Positions 38,001-46,233 of a stretch of DNA of 64,000 nt are shown here, one piece after another; within the stretch, counting starts at the first letter, position 1; each line of letters begins with the position of its first letter. The notes below the pieces were generated by a model that saw nothing but the letters and a program-made list of their open reading frames with translations, did not search any database and was not told the origin of the DNA. The translations under genes were made by a program, and so were the position numbers. This stretch comes from Pseudobutyrivibrio sp. MD2005 (GTDB taxonomy: Bacteria; Bacillota; Clostridia; Lachnospirales; Lachnospiraceae). The stretch covers positions 1 to 64,000 of the forward strand of contig NZ_JHXE01000017.1 in NCBI RefSeq assembly GCF_000621865.1, in the 5' to 3' direction.

Positions 38001-38459
38001 TCACCTACATAACAAGGTTTCTTTTGTTGAAATACATTTATCAGCTATACATACGATCCAAGCTTCTCTACTTTTTGGAATTTTTGTGAATGTAAGTGGC
38101 CACATATGGCTCTCTATAACAGCTTGAGTGCGTTTTCCAATACCAAAATGATTAATGGCATTTTCCATAGCTGTATTGGAATGTGAAAAACCATGTAGCC
38201 CATGTCCCTCATCAGTCAAGTGCCAATCATATAGATAATAGTCATGAAGGAAGGCGCCGATAGTAAGTACCCTCTCATCTGCGCCTATATGGAGTCTTTT
38301 ATTCATCCAATAGCTGAGACGAGTGACACTTTCAACATGCTCATAGGTAGAGATACGACCATGTTGCATAAAGTTTTTCATTTTTTGTACTCTTGTATCG
38401 TTTATGTAAGGAGCCAAAATATGATTTATATTTTCTTCCTCTTCTGGTCTAAGTTTCAT
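38001..38459 (-). CDS. HD-domain phosphohydrolase-like protein
   Basis: 152 residues. The HD signature is seen as YEHVESV (metal-ligand H) and GAFLHDYYLYDWH; further histidines are at GFSHS and ESHMWPL. HD proteins hydrolyse phosphate bonds in nucleotides or other small molecules; the substrate is not readable here. AGGAGG precedes the start. It is downstream of the zinc-ribbon protein and PilZ genes on the same strand, 14 bases apart, so it may be cotranscribed with them. Confidence 0.8.
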   Translation of the reverse strand: MKLRPEEEENINHILAPYINDTRVQKMKNFMQHGRISTYEHVESVTRLSYWMNKRLHIGADERVLTIGAFLHDYYLYDWHLTDEGHGLHGFSHSNTAMENAINHFGIGKRTQAVIESHMWPLTFTKIPKSREAWIVCIADKCISTKETLLCR

Positions 38460-38473
38460 AAAACCTCCTAGAC

Positions 38474-39403
38474 TTATCTAAACTTATAGAAAGAATCTGT
38501 ACGTCTTCCATCATTAAATGAACCTTCTATGATGATTGATCCATCTTTATTTATCTCTGCAATTCCAAGCTTTCCAGTGTGCTCTTTAAGATAAGAAATG
38601 TAGAAAACGTATACCTCTTCAGTAAGGAAATAATCGTATTTCTCCTCGTCTGAAAGCTGTTCCTCGATTTCTAAGCAACAGTCCCCTTTATTCAAAAGGA
38701 ATCGGCCAGTATAATCCACATCCATTCTTGAATATGTAATGGTATATCCTTCTTCTTCAGGAAAATCCAACTCAAGCTGGGCGTATGCCTCCTCCTGGTA
38801 ATTAACAGGCACCTGCTCATGCTCAGATACTCTCGCCTTTTCCTTTGGATTGTAATCCGGAATTGTGCGCCATACACTAAAAATGTAAACCTGTAAAAAT
38901 AAAATCAATGTTAAACAAACGATAGCAAAGGCTTGTAATACAATCTTTACCTTAGATACTTTGATATCGCTATTATCTTTTACAATAGATTTATCGTTAG
39001 CCTCCTGAGGCTTTTGAAGCTTTAGCTTTGGAAGCCTAAACTTATGAAGATTAATCTTAGGAAGCTTTAGCTTTGGGAATTTTAGCTTATTTTTTGATGC
39101 TTCTTCCTCAGCCTTAAATTTGCTTTTAGCGTACTCGCTACCACCTATTGTGTCAATACAATGTTGACATATTATATGATTTTCAGCATGCTGACCACAA
39201 ATTACGCACTTGTCATCAGTGGCCACTCCAGCAGCCACATCAAATATTCGGCCTTTAAATCTCTTACCAAAAACTGAGCCTAGAATCTGTCGTTCATTTT
39301 CTAGCCTCAGTATTCCCTCAACTACCTCCATTCTACTTAAATCGTACTTAGAGGTAAGCTTGACCATATATAATAGTTCTTGTCGTAACTTATCGTCTGC
39401 CAT
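38474..39403 (-). CDS. Membrane protein with N-terminal zinc ribbon and KLPK-type repeats, unknown function
   Basis: 309 residues. A helical N terminus is followed by a four-cysteine zinc-ribbon-like motif (C66, C69, C79, C82). Then comes a basic stretch of repeated K-hydrophobic-K-hydrophobic-PK units (about 107-131), one membrane helix (154-176) and an extracytoplasmic beta-rich domain of about 130 residues. I do not recognise the family. The layout suggests a protein that senses inside and acts outside or the reverse. It is six bases from the PilZ gene stop, so it may be functionally linked to c-di-GMP signalling. Confidence 0.65.
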   Translation of the reverse strand: MADDKLRQELLYMVKLTSKYDLSRMEVVEGILRLENERQILGSVFGKRFKGRIFDVAAGVATDDKCVICGQHAENHIICQHCIDTIGGSEYAKSKFKAEEEASKNKLKFPKLKLPKINLHKFRLPKLKLQKPQEANDKSIVKDNSDIKVSKVKIVLQAFAIVCLTLILFLQVYIFSVWRTIPDYNPKEKARVSEHEQVPVNYQEEAYAQLELDFPEEEGYTITYSRMDVDYTGRFLLNKGDCCLEIEEQLSDEEKYDYFLTEEVYVFYISYLKEHTGKLGIAEINKDGSIIIEGSFNDGRRTDSFYKFR

Positions 39404-39408
39404 GTGTT

Positions 39409-40071
39409 TTACCCGTTGTTAATTCCACTTTTAACATCTAAGCCTTTAAAGCATAAATAGGCTAAAAGCTTGTTATCACGCTCAAGAATCTTACCTGCAT
39501 AGAAAATACCATCCTCTGCAGCTTCAGCTCTAACAATACGAGCTGTAACTGCCAGGCTAAAATCTGAATTATTGGCATTATCTGCAAAATTTACTTCTAC
39601 AACATCTCCTATAGTAACTCTATATGAATTTCCAATAAATGAGATTCCGCTGTCACTAACATCTAGAACAGACACTGAAAACCTATGCTCATCATCCATG
39701 AGAGCTGAGCCAGGCTTATGAACTAAGACTCTGACATCTTCTCTTCTTTCTGATGAAGCCGCAATCTTTCCAAAGGCTTTTGCATCAATAGCATAGTAAT
39801 CAACGCCCTTGAAGTTCACTACAGTAACAGAAAGATTCTTCCAAACAACTCTACCACCTGAATTTGGATCAATACAGTGTAAAGAAAAGCTCATGCTTTC
39901 AGGAGAACCATTTGTAAAATCTACAACCTGATCATTGTAAATATATGGTTTAACCAATGCTCCTGTGCCATTATTAGTCCCAACTACCTCTGTTTTGAAC
40001 TCAAATGAGGAATCGCCTATTAAAATTTCAAGTGTGACCTCCTGTCCCGCCACCAATTTATCAATAGTCAT
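39409..40071 (-). CDS. PilZ-domain c-di-GMP receptor, second
   Basis: 220 residues. An N-terminal YcgR-like flange domain (about 5-95) is followed by a PilZ domain (about 108-212) with the RxxxR switch in ERREDVRV and DxSxxG in DVSDSGISF. GGGAG precedes the ATG. It should bind c-di-GMP and act on motility or secretion, but the partner is unknown. It is not closely similar to the PilZ protein at 10764-11570. It heads a probable operon with the zinc-ribbon and HD-domain genes; upstream lies giant palindrome A. Confidence 0.85.
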   Translation of the reverse strand: MTIDKLVAGQEVTLEILIGDSSFEFKTEVVGTNNGTGALVKPYIYNDQVVDFTNGSPESMSFSLHCIDPNSGGRVVWKNLSVTVVNFKGVDYYAIDAKAFGKIAASSERREDVRVLVHKPGSALMDDEHRFSVSVLDVSDSGISFIGNSYRVTIGDVVEVNFADNANNSDFSLAVTARIVRAEAAEDGIFYAGKILERDNKLLAYLCFKGLDVKSGINNG

Positions 40072-40148
40072 AATCTTTCTCCCTTATATCTATTATTTTA
40101 CATAATTAATCGGAAAGATGATACAAAAAAGTTACCATTTTTTATAAT

Positions 40149-40762
40149 AAAACTAATTGCTCCCCTCCCGGTAATTTTGTAGGACGGCTTATTAATACTG
40201 CTGGAGGCTGTCCAATGAGGTGTGATTTTGCGAATATTACTGTTTTTCTTATGGACCAAATTTATGCATTAAACATGTGTCTTGTTGCGGAATGAACTGT
40301 ATGAAAAAATGTGTTTAATTTGGCGGACACTGAAGTTTTCAATGTACTTCTTAGACTAAGGGGACTTGGTTTCATATTACGTTTGCTAAGTAACATGACA
40401 AAGCAGGTTTTGCATATCTAGGTACCGTGCTCCATGTGACGTCCTGTCACTTACGCACTTGCGCTGCCATCCGTGGCAGCGCATACCTATATATTGCAAA
40501 ACCTGCTTTTATGTTACTAAGCGCGCTCCAAAATCAACCAAGTCCCCTTCAGCCTAAGAAGTACAAATAGTATTAAGCTGTGTGTCCGCCACCCAAAAAC
40601 CTTTTTCAAAATTGTACAGGCCTGCAAAAGACACATGTAAATAACAGATGCATAAATGGTCCATTAGAAAAACGCAATATTCATGCAATACACCCCAGCG
40701 GGCAGCCACTAGCAGCGTGTATAAGCCGGCCTATTATACAGTGCTTGGGAGTAATTAGTTTT
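40149..40762. repeat. Giant imperfect palindrome, copy A
   Basis: A 614-bp inverted repeat centred near 40455, filling the gap between the PilZ gene and folD. The outermost arms are 40149-40164 and 40747-40762 (15 of 16 pairs plus one G-T). Further in are the pairs ATGGACCA/TGGTCCAT (40251-40258 with 40657-40664), GGCGGACAC/GTGTCCGCC, GTACTTCTTAG/CTAAGAAGTAC and GGGGACTTGGTT/AACCAAGTCCCC. The inner stem is at 40401-40424 with 40485-40509. The tip holds two smaller hairpins (40436-40450 and 40461-40482). It overlaps the last codons of folD. No coding potential that I credit. The core is repeated as copy B at 46231-46889. Confidence 0.93.
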
Positions 40763-41606
40763 GGCGGCTGGCTGCTTCCACTACATGCTTAACCAATATG
40801 CTTGTTGTGACACCACCAACACCACCAGGCACTGGAGTGATAGCATCAACTATATCTACGACTTCGTCGGTCCTAACATCGCCACAAAGTTTGTTTTTCT
40901 CGTCATTCCAACTGATACCAACGTCAATAACAGTTTGGCCTTCTCTAAGATATTCCTTGCCAACGCTTTCCATCTGTCCAGAGGCTACCACTACAATATC
41001 TGCATCCTTAGTAATTGCTGGAACATCCTTTGTTTTGGTGTGACAAATTGTAACAGTGGCATTTTCGTGCATTAAAAGCATGGCAACTGGTCGACCTATA
41101 ACAAGGGAGCGGCCTATTACTGCAACTTTTTTGCCAGCGACTTGTACATCATAGTATTTCAAAATTTCCATGGCTGCCTCAGCTGTGCATGGAGAAAATC
41201 CAAGCTTAGTGTTTGTGAAAACTCCAGCTAGTGACAAATCTGTACATCCATCAACGTCCTTGTCAGCTGAAAGCATTTTTCTAGCTTTTTCGCCATCTAT
41301 ATGCTTAGGTAATGGTCTAAACATAAGGATTCCATGGATATTTATATCGTTATTTAATTTATCTAGTGTGGCAAAAAATTCATCTGCTGATACATCTGCT
41401 GGTAATGCTGTTACTTGAACTTTTACACCTACCTGCTCGCATCTTTTGATTGCGCCGCGCTCATAAGATAAATCATCTGCCCTATCTCCAACACGAAGAA
41501 TTCCAAGAGTAGGATTTATCCCTCTATCATTTAATGCTTCAACCTCTTTTGATAATTTATTATTTAAAGCCTCTACGACTTCTTTTCCCTTAAGTAATTT
41601 TGCCAT
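40755..41606 (-). CDS. folD: Bifunctional methylene-THF dehydrogenase/cyclohydrolase
   Basis: 283 residues. It has YERGAIKRCEQVGV with the catalytic lysine, VDGCTDLSLAG, and the Rossmann segment VAVIGRSLVIGRPVAMLL, then TPVPGGVGGVTTSIL near the C terminus, all typical of FolD. It interconverts methylene-, methenyl- and formyl-THF. It lies 11 bases after fchA, an enzyme of the same pathway. Its stop lies inside the outer arm of palindrome A, which probably serves as its terminator. Confidence 0.96.
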   Translation of the reverse strand: MAKLLKGKEVVEALNNKLSKEVEALNDRGINPTLGILRVGDRADDLSYERGAIKRCEQVGVKVQVTALPADVSADEFFATLDKLNNDINIHGILMFRPLPKHIDGEKARKMLSADKDVDGCTDLSLAGVFTNTKLGFSPCTAEAAMEILKYYDVQVAGKKVAVIGRSLVIGRPVAMLLMHENATVTICHTKTKDVPAITKDADIVVVASGQMESVGKEYLREGQTVIDVGISWNDEKNKLCGDVRTDEVVDIVDAITPVPGGVGGVTTSILVKHVVEAASRQN

Positions 41607-41617
41607 TGTGTACTCTC

Positions 41618-42232
41618 CTATAATCTATTCCATACGTCCTCGTATATTTCTCTTGCAAGAACAGTGTATTTTGAAACAAGCTCACTAACCTCAGAATCAA
41701 GAGCATCGGCATACTGCCTATCTTTCATGGATTTTGTATTTATCTTTACATTTACAGCAGCCCCTTTTATAGCTCCCTCTAAAAGAGCTGAGCCTGTAGC
41801 TGCATCACTAATCATGATTACAGAGCCTTTATCAGAAAAATCTCTTTGAAGCTCCACTGCAGAACATGCAAGCTTTAAGATTTTAAAAGGAACCTTTGCT
41901 GCATCCTTCAAGCACTTTTCCATTATTTCATCTCTGCCAGGCTCCTCCTTTGGAAGCGAATAAGCTTTTGATAATGGTTCGAAAGCAACAGCATCCTCAT
42001 CGATGCATTCAAGCAAAGCCAGACGAATTTCATCAGCCCTTTTCATCAAATCCTTTATGTCATCCTCTACGTTAAGATATTTTTTCTTTCCAACTGTAAA
42101 TTCACCAACCATGCTTCCTAAAGCTGTGCCTATCGCAGCTGCCAAAGCGCTTGCTCCGCCACCACCTGGTACAGATTTCTTTGCAGCAAGCTCACTTGTA
42201 AAATCTTTAACGCTTATGTTCACCAAACTCAT
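41618..42232 (-). CDS. Cyclodeaminase/cyclohydrolase family protein (FchA-like)
   Basis: 204 residues from MSLVNISVKDFTSELAAK; AGGAG is 8 bases upstream and the longer frame extension has none. It carries the family's glycine-rich VPGGGGASALAAAIGTAL (about 21-38) and is all-helical, matching the FTCD_C/FchA family (PF04961). Members act as methenyl-THF cyclohydrolase or formimino-THF cyclodeaminase. Next to folD the cyclohydrolase role in one-carbon metabolism is likeliest. The pair probably forms an operon whose promoter lies before 42232. Confidence 0.88.
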   Translation of the reverse strand: MSLVNISVKDFTSELAAKKSVPGGGGASALAAAIGTALGSMVGEFTVGKKKYLNVEDDIKDLMKRADEIRLALLECIDEDAVAFEPLSKAYSLPKEEPGRDEIMEKCLKDAAKVPFKILKLACSAVELQRDFSDKGSVIMISDAATGSALLEGAIKGAAVNVKINTKSMKDRQYADALDSEVSELVSKYTVLAREIYEDVWNRL

Positions 42233-42266
42233 ATCATTATCTCCTAATACATTAATATAAACCAAA

Positions 42267-42302
42267 ACTCCAAAGCCTTGAAATACATCAAAGCTTTGGA
42301 GT
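42267..42302 (-). terminator. Terminator of the 56-residue gene
   Basis: ACTCCAAAGC (42267-42276) pairs with GCTTTGGAGT (42293-42302). On the minus strand it is followed by TTTGGTTT. Confidence 0.75.
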
Positions 42303-42307
42303 AATAA

Positions 42308-42478
42308 TCATTTAATATAGTCAAATATTGTCATCTGGTTGGCATCAGAAACCAATGTGTCATATTGCTTTTGTTCTTCTTCTGTCAACTCTCTGTTAAA
42401 AACATAAGTCTCCTGTCTGATTGTACCATCTAAATCAAAGTACAACTGACGGAAATCCACGTTGTCATTTTCAAACAT
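42308..42478 (-). CDS. Small acidic protein of 56 residues, unknown
   Basis: Reads MFENDNVDFRQLYFDLDG and ends QMTIFDYIK before a TGA. It is acidic, with no membrane segment or signal, and contains a helical charged stretch (ELTEEEQKQYD). A weak AGGA lies 10 bases upstream. It has a terminator directly behind it, which supports its being a gene rather than a chance frame. It sits between the diguanylate cyclase and fchA genes. Family not recognised. Confidence 0.6.
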   Translation of the reverse strand: MFENDNVDFRQLYFDLDGTIRQETYVFNRELTEEEQKQYDTLVSDANQMTIFDYIK

Positions 42479-42550
42479 TATTCTTTGTCCTATCTAAGTT
42501 TTGCCCTAAAATCAAGGTCATAGACAATTTTACCATACTATACAATATTT

Positions 42551-44230
42551 TCAACGTGATTCTCGTCGGTCAAAACCTGTATTCTCGTAGAATTTACTTT
42601 TATCTTTATACATTTCATCATCTGCTATTTCTAGTAGCATGTTTATGTTTTCATTAGGATAATCCCTATAGCTGGCATAACCCACGCCAGCATAAAGTTC
42701 ACTAACAAGTGTTCCATGCCAACATTTCATTGCATTCTTAAAGTTTGCAATAGCTGCTTCTATCTCTTTTTTAGATGCAACAAGTGAAATAGCAAATTCG
42801 TCGCCACCTACACGGCAAATATTAGCATCTGGAAAATCTATAAAAGCCGATTCTAAACATCTGGCGGTAGCAATAATCAATTCATCGCCAGCCTCATGCC
42901 CAATCGTATCGTTGTAATACTTCAAACGATTTGTATCCACCATTACAATAGCAAAATCTTCCGGCATATTGTTCTCATCATAGTTATCCAAAACATGATA
43001 AAATTTTCGTCTATTTCCAAGCTTTGTAAGTTCATCGGAAAAAGCATATATCTTCGTCTGAGCCAGCTCACGTTCCTCTTTTATACTATTGGAAATACGC
43101 TGATAAATCAGACATATCTGCGCAACCACATAAATATGTAAATCTAACAGAAATACCGAATCATAATTTGATGTAACATTTCCAATAAATAGCATAAGAG
43201 CTGCTAAAGACAGTATGAAAAATACAAGGTTTGCCAAAGATACTGCCACATAGCTGTATTTATCTCTATGGAATATAATTGTTTTTATCGAATATAAAGA
43301 TACACATGCCAACACAATCATCGCAAGAACCTGGGCTAAATATATTAAATCACCCCAATTAATAATACCAACTAACGCTAGTACTAATGCTATGACACCA
43401 ACAATTGTAATAACATTATCTATAATGATTGAGACCTTATTATTATCCCGCTCATACAAATACATCTGCATTCTGAAGAAATATATAGGCATCACTAAAA
43501 AGGCCACGATATTAACAATTGAAAATCCAACAATATGTCCAAACACAATGTATGGCAATCTACAGTCGTTTATAAGCCACTGTGCGGAGAATACAGCAAA
43601 CAATCCACAATACAAAAGGGCTTTAAAAATCTTTTTTCTTTTCTTAAGAATATTTTCCCCTACAAAAGTGGAAGCAATGATAATCTCAACAACACCAATA
43701 ACTGTAAATGAAGAATAAACAATCATGGTCATAATGTTGCTCTTCAATACTTGTGATGCATATTCTCCACGAGTAGTGATAAAGACTTGAGTAATAGAAG
43801 CCCCGTAAATCTCCTTTTGCAGAGTCATGGTTATAGTTATCGGCTTTCCGGAATACTCAGTTCTAAGCTTAAACCAAATCTCTTTCTTTCCAGCATCTGT
43901 GGACACACCAGCAAAAACATTGTCTTTAGACTTTTCGATAGATTCACCATCAACAAAAATCTCATAATTGTCATAGTAAACCCACATAACAAGCATCTGA
44001 TCTGTGAATACTTTAGGCAACGTGTTTGTGATAGTAAATGTCTCCTGGCTATCACCATAGGGAAAGGCGACAGCATGTCCTTCCAACTGCCATCCGTCAT
44101 CATAAGGAATATAATTTTCCCCATACACGTTATCCAAGTCGTTGGAAAAGCAAAAGCCTACAACCATAGATATTATGATTAACAGCATAAAAATCGCTGA
44201 GAATATTTTTCTAAATCTACTCCCCGTCAT
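42551..44230 (-). CDS. Membrane-bound diguanylate cyclase
   Basis: 559 residues. A first membrane helix (12-30) is followed by an extracytoplasmic beta-rich domain (about 35-160), then about seven helices (175-380) in the manner of 7TMR receptors. The C-terminal GGDEF domain has DELTKLGNRRKF and an intact RVGGDEF (GGDEF at 475-479). The position of the inhibitory I-site (RxxD) reads DFPD, so product inhibition there is probably absent. It makes c-di-GMP in response to an outside ligand. GGGGAG precedes the ATG. Confidence 0.92.
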   Translation of the reverse strand: MTGSRFRKIFSAIFMLLIIISMVVGFCFSNDLDNVYGENYIPYDDGWQLEGHAVAFPYGDSQETFTITNTLPKVFTDQMLVMWVYYDNYEIFVDGESIEKSKDNVFAGVSTDAGKKEIWFKLRTEYSGKPITITMTLQKEIYGASITQVFITTRGEYASQVLKSNIMTMIVYSSFTVIGVVEIIIASTFVGENILKKRKKIFKALLYCGLFAVFSAQWLINDCRLPYIVFGHIVGFSIVNIVAFLVMPIYFFRMQMYLYERDNNKVSIIIDNVITIVGVIALVLALVGIINWGDLIYLAQVLAMIVLACVSLYSIKTIIFHRDKYSYVAVSLANLVFFILSLAALMLFIGNVTSNYDSVFLLDLHIYVVAQICLIYQRISNSIKEERELAQTKIYAFSDELTKLGNRRKFYHVLDNYDENNMPEDFAIVMVDTNRLKYYNDTIGHEAGDELIIATARCLESAFIDFPDANICRVGGDEFAISLVASKKEIEAAIANFKNAMKCWHGTLVSELYAGVGYASYRDYPNENINMLLEIADDEMYKDKSKFYENTGFDRRESR

Positions 44231-44250
44231 AGACCACTCCCCGAAAAATA

Positions 44251-45171
44251 TTAAATCTCTATGCCAAATTCACTAGGTAAAAATCTTGGACAAACATTGT
44301 CAGAAGTAACGATAACTGATGCAGCAAGTGTTGCACCAATCTCGCAAGCTTCCTGAATTGTCTTGCCATAAGTAAGGCCGATTGTAACGCCAGCAAAGAA
44401 TGAGTCTCCTGCTCCTGTTGTGTCTTTTACATCAACCTTACGTGCAGGAACAAAACCTGAATTTCCATTAATATCTGCATAAACAGCACCTGCACCACCT
44501 AAAGTAACAATCATCTTGCTAATCTGTGCACCCTGAATCTTCTTTGAAAGAATCTCCTGCATCTCCTCTGGAGTCTTATCTGAATAATCATCCATGAAAA
44601 GAATGCCAGCCTCCTGTTGATTACATACGAAGCACTCAACATTCTTAAGGAAATCACGTCTTTCTACTGCTATACTCATATTTGAAACTGCAGCATAAAC
44701 CTTTAAATTATACTTTTCTGCATATTTAAAGATTCTCTTAATAGAATCCTTTTCCATATCTATCTCAAGGGCGATACTATCAGCATCCTTAAAAATCTCG
44801 TCTCCCTGTTCATCAAGGATATTATTAATCTCAGATAAATCCGGTCTCTTTGAAATAGAAGCTACCACATCACCATGATTATCAAATACAGCAAGCCACT
44901 TGCCCATTCCATCAGGTGTACGACGTACAAATCTTGTATCAACCTTATGATTATTAAGCTTTTCAAGCACTCCTGTACCGATTCCGCTCTCATCTACAAG
45001 ACTAACAAATGTAGGACGAAGCTCAACATTTGCAATATCTTCAACTACGTTTCTACTAACGCCGCCATGAACCTCTTCTACTGTTCCAACATTTCTTCCA
45101 GCTGGAATATAGCTAGATGTTGAATGACCTTTAATATCAATAAATACTGCTCCAAGAACAACAATTCCCAT
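44251..45171 (-). CDS. PfkB-family sugar or nucleoside kinase
   Basis: 306 residues. It has the PfkB N-terminal glycine-rich segment (HGGVSRNVVEDIANV, about 35-50) and the C-terminal catalytic signature DTTGAGDSFFAGV with the base Asp. The family includes ribokinase, fructokinase, adenosine and pseudouridine kinases; the VVLGAVFIDIKG start and VGTVEEVHGGVSRN are close in style to the pseudouridine-kinase-like branch, but the substrate remains uncertain. GGAG is 10 bases upstream. Twenty bases separate it from the diguanylate cyclase gene. Confidence 0.87.
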   Translation of the reverse strand: MGIVVLGAVFIDIKGHSTSSYIPAGRNVGTVEEVHGGVSRNVVEDIANVELRPTFVSLVDESGIGTGVLEKLNNHKVDTRFVRRTPDGMGKWLAVFDNHGDVVASISKRPDLSEINNILDEQGDEIFKDADSIALEIDMEKDSIKRIFKYAEKYNLKVYAAVSNMSIAVERRDFLKNVECFVCNQQEAGILFMDDYSDKTPEEMQEILSKKIQGAQISKMIVTLGGAGAVYADINGNSGFVPARKVDVKDTTGAGDSFFAGVTIGLTYGKTIQEACEIGATLAASVIVTSDNVCPRFLPSEFGIEI

Positions 45172-45300
45172 TTTATAAATACTCCAATCTTTGAAAAATC
45201 ACTCAAGTGATTATAACACGCTAATTTATAATATCAAATGTTTGTGTATTTTTTATTATAAGAATTTGATAGAATTCAGGATAGAAAAGAGGAATTTACA

Positions 45301-46233
45301 ATGATTAAAGTAGACTTAATTACAGGATTTTTAGGAAGTGGCAAAACCACATTCCTTAAATTATATGCCAAATATTTTATGGATCAGGGCTTACGCATCG
45401 GAATCCTTGAAAACGACTACGGTGCCGTAAATGTAGATATGCTTCTATTAAACGAACTCAGAGGTGACAACTGCGAACTAGAAATGGTTGCTGGTGGCTG
45501 CGACGCTGCTTGCCACAAACGTCGCTTCAAAACAAAGCTCATATCAATGGCCATGAGTGGCTACGACCGCGTAATAATCGAGCCCTCAGGTATATTCGAC
45601 GTAGACGAATTCTTCGATACCATCAGAGACGAGCCACTAGACAACTGGTACGAAATAGGTAACGTAATCACCATCGTGGATGCCCGCCTGGAAGACACCC
45701 TTTCCTCAGACTCTGACTTCTTTTTAGCCTCCCAGCTAGCTAACGCCGGCACTATCCTTCTTAGCCGAACTCAGCTCACTGATGCCGCTCAAATTGAAGC
45801 CACCAAGCAGCACCTAAAAAATGCCGCTGAAAAGTCCAACTTAAGCATAGACATCGATGCCCTAATCACCACCAAAGACTGGGCCGACTTCTCCACCACC
45901 GATTTAGAAGCCATCGCCAACTGCGGCTACGCTACCCGCTCCTACATCAAGCGAATTCACATGGACAACAGCGACTTCGAAACAGTATACTTCCTCGAAG
46001 TTCCAATGAAAAAGTCTCACATTCAAGATAAAATCAAGACCCTCATGTCCGACTCATCCTTCGGCTCCATCATGCGCGCCAAGGGATTTTTCCATGACGA
46101 GGGCCAGTGGTATCAGTTCAATGCCACCCAAAACGAATTCGAGCTTAGCACCATCCCTGTTGGCCAGGCCGTATTCATCGTAATCGGCGAAGCCCTAGCC
46201 AAAGACGCCATCCGCACCTTTATCGAAGGCTAG
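45301..46233 (+). CDS. G3E-family GTPase (CobW/UreG-like)
   Basis: 310 residues. Walker A GFLGSGKTT (9-17) and a cysteine pair in VAGGCDAACHKRR, near the place where CobW/ZNG metallochaperones have CxCC. ENDYGAVNVD is the switch-like segment, and the base-recognition region is poorly defined. It may insert or deliver a metal; no partner is near. Codons in the last two thirds are strikingly C-ending (GCC, ACC, TTC, TAC), unlike the neighbours, which may mean high expression or transfer. The TAG stop is the first three bases of palindrome B. GAGGA precedes the start. Confidence 0.85.
   Translation: MIKVDLITGFLGSGKTTFLKLYAKYFMDQGLRIGILENDYGAVNVDMLLLNELRGDNCELEMVAGGCDAACHKRRFKTKLISMAMSGYDRVIIEPSGIFDVDEFFDTIRDEPLDNWYEIGNVITIVDARLEDTLSSDSDFFLASQLANAGTILLSRTQLTDAAQIEATKQHLKNAAEKSNLSIDIDALITTKDWADFSTTDLEAIANCGYATRSYIKRIHMDNSDFETVYFLEVPMKKSHIQDKIKTLMSDSSFGSIMRAKGFFHDEGQWYQFNATQNEFELSTIPVGQAVFIVIGEALAKDAIRTFIEG

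Noticed and set aside
40580-41075. Short reading frames across palindrome A and antisense to folD
   Set aside because: They overlap the structured repeat or folD on the opposite strand, have no ribosome site and show low-complexity, unprotein-like translations.
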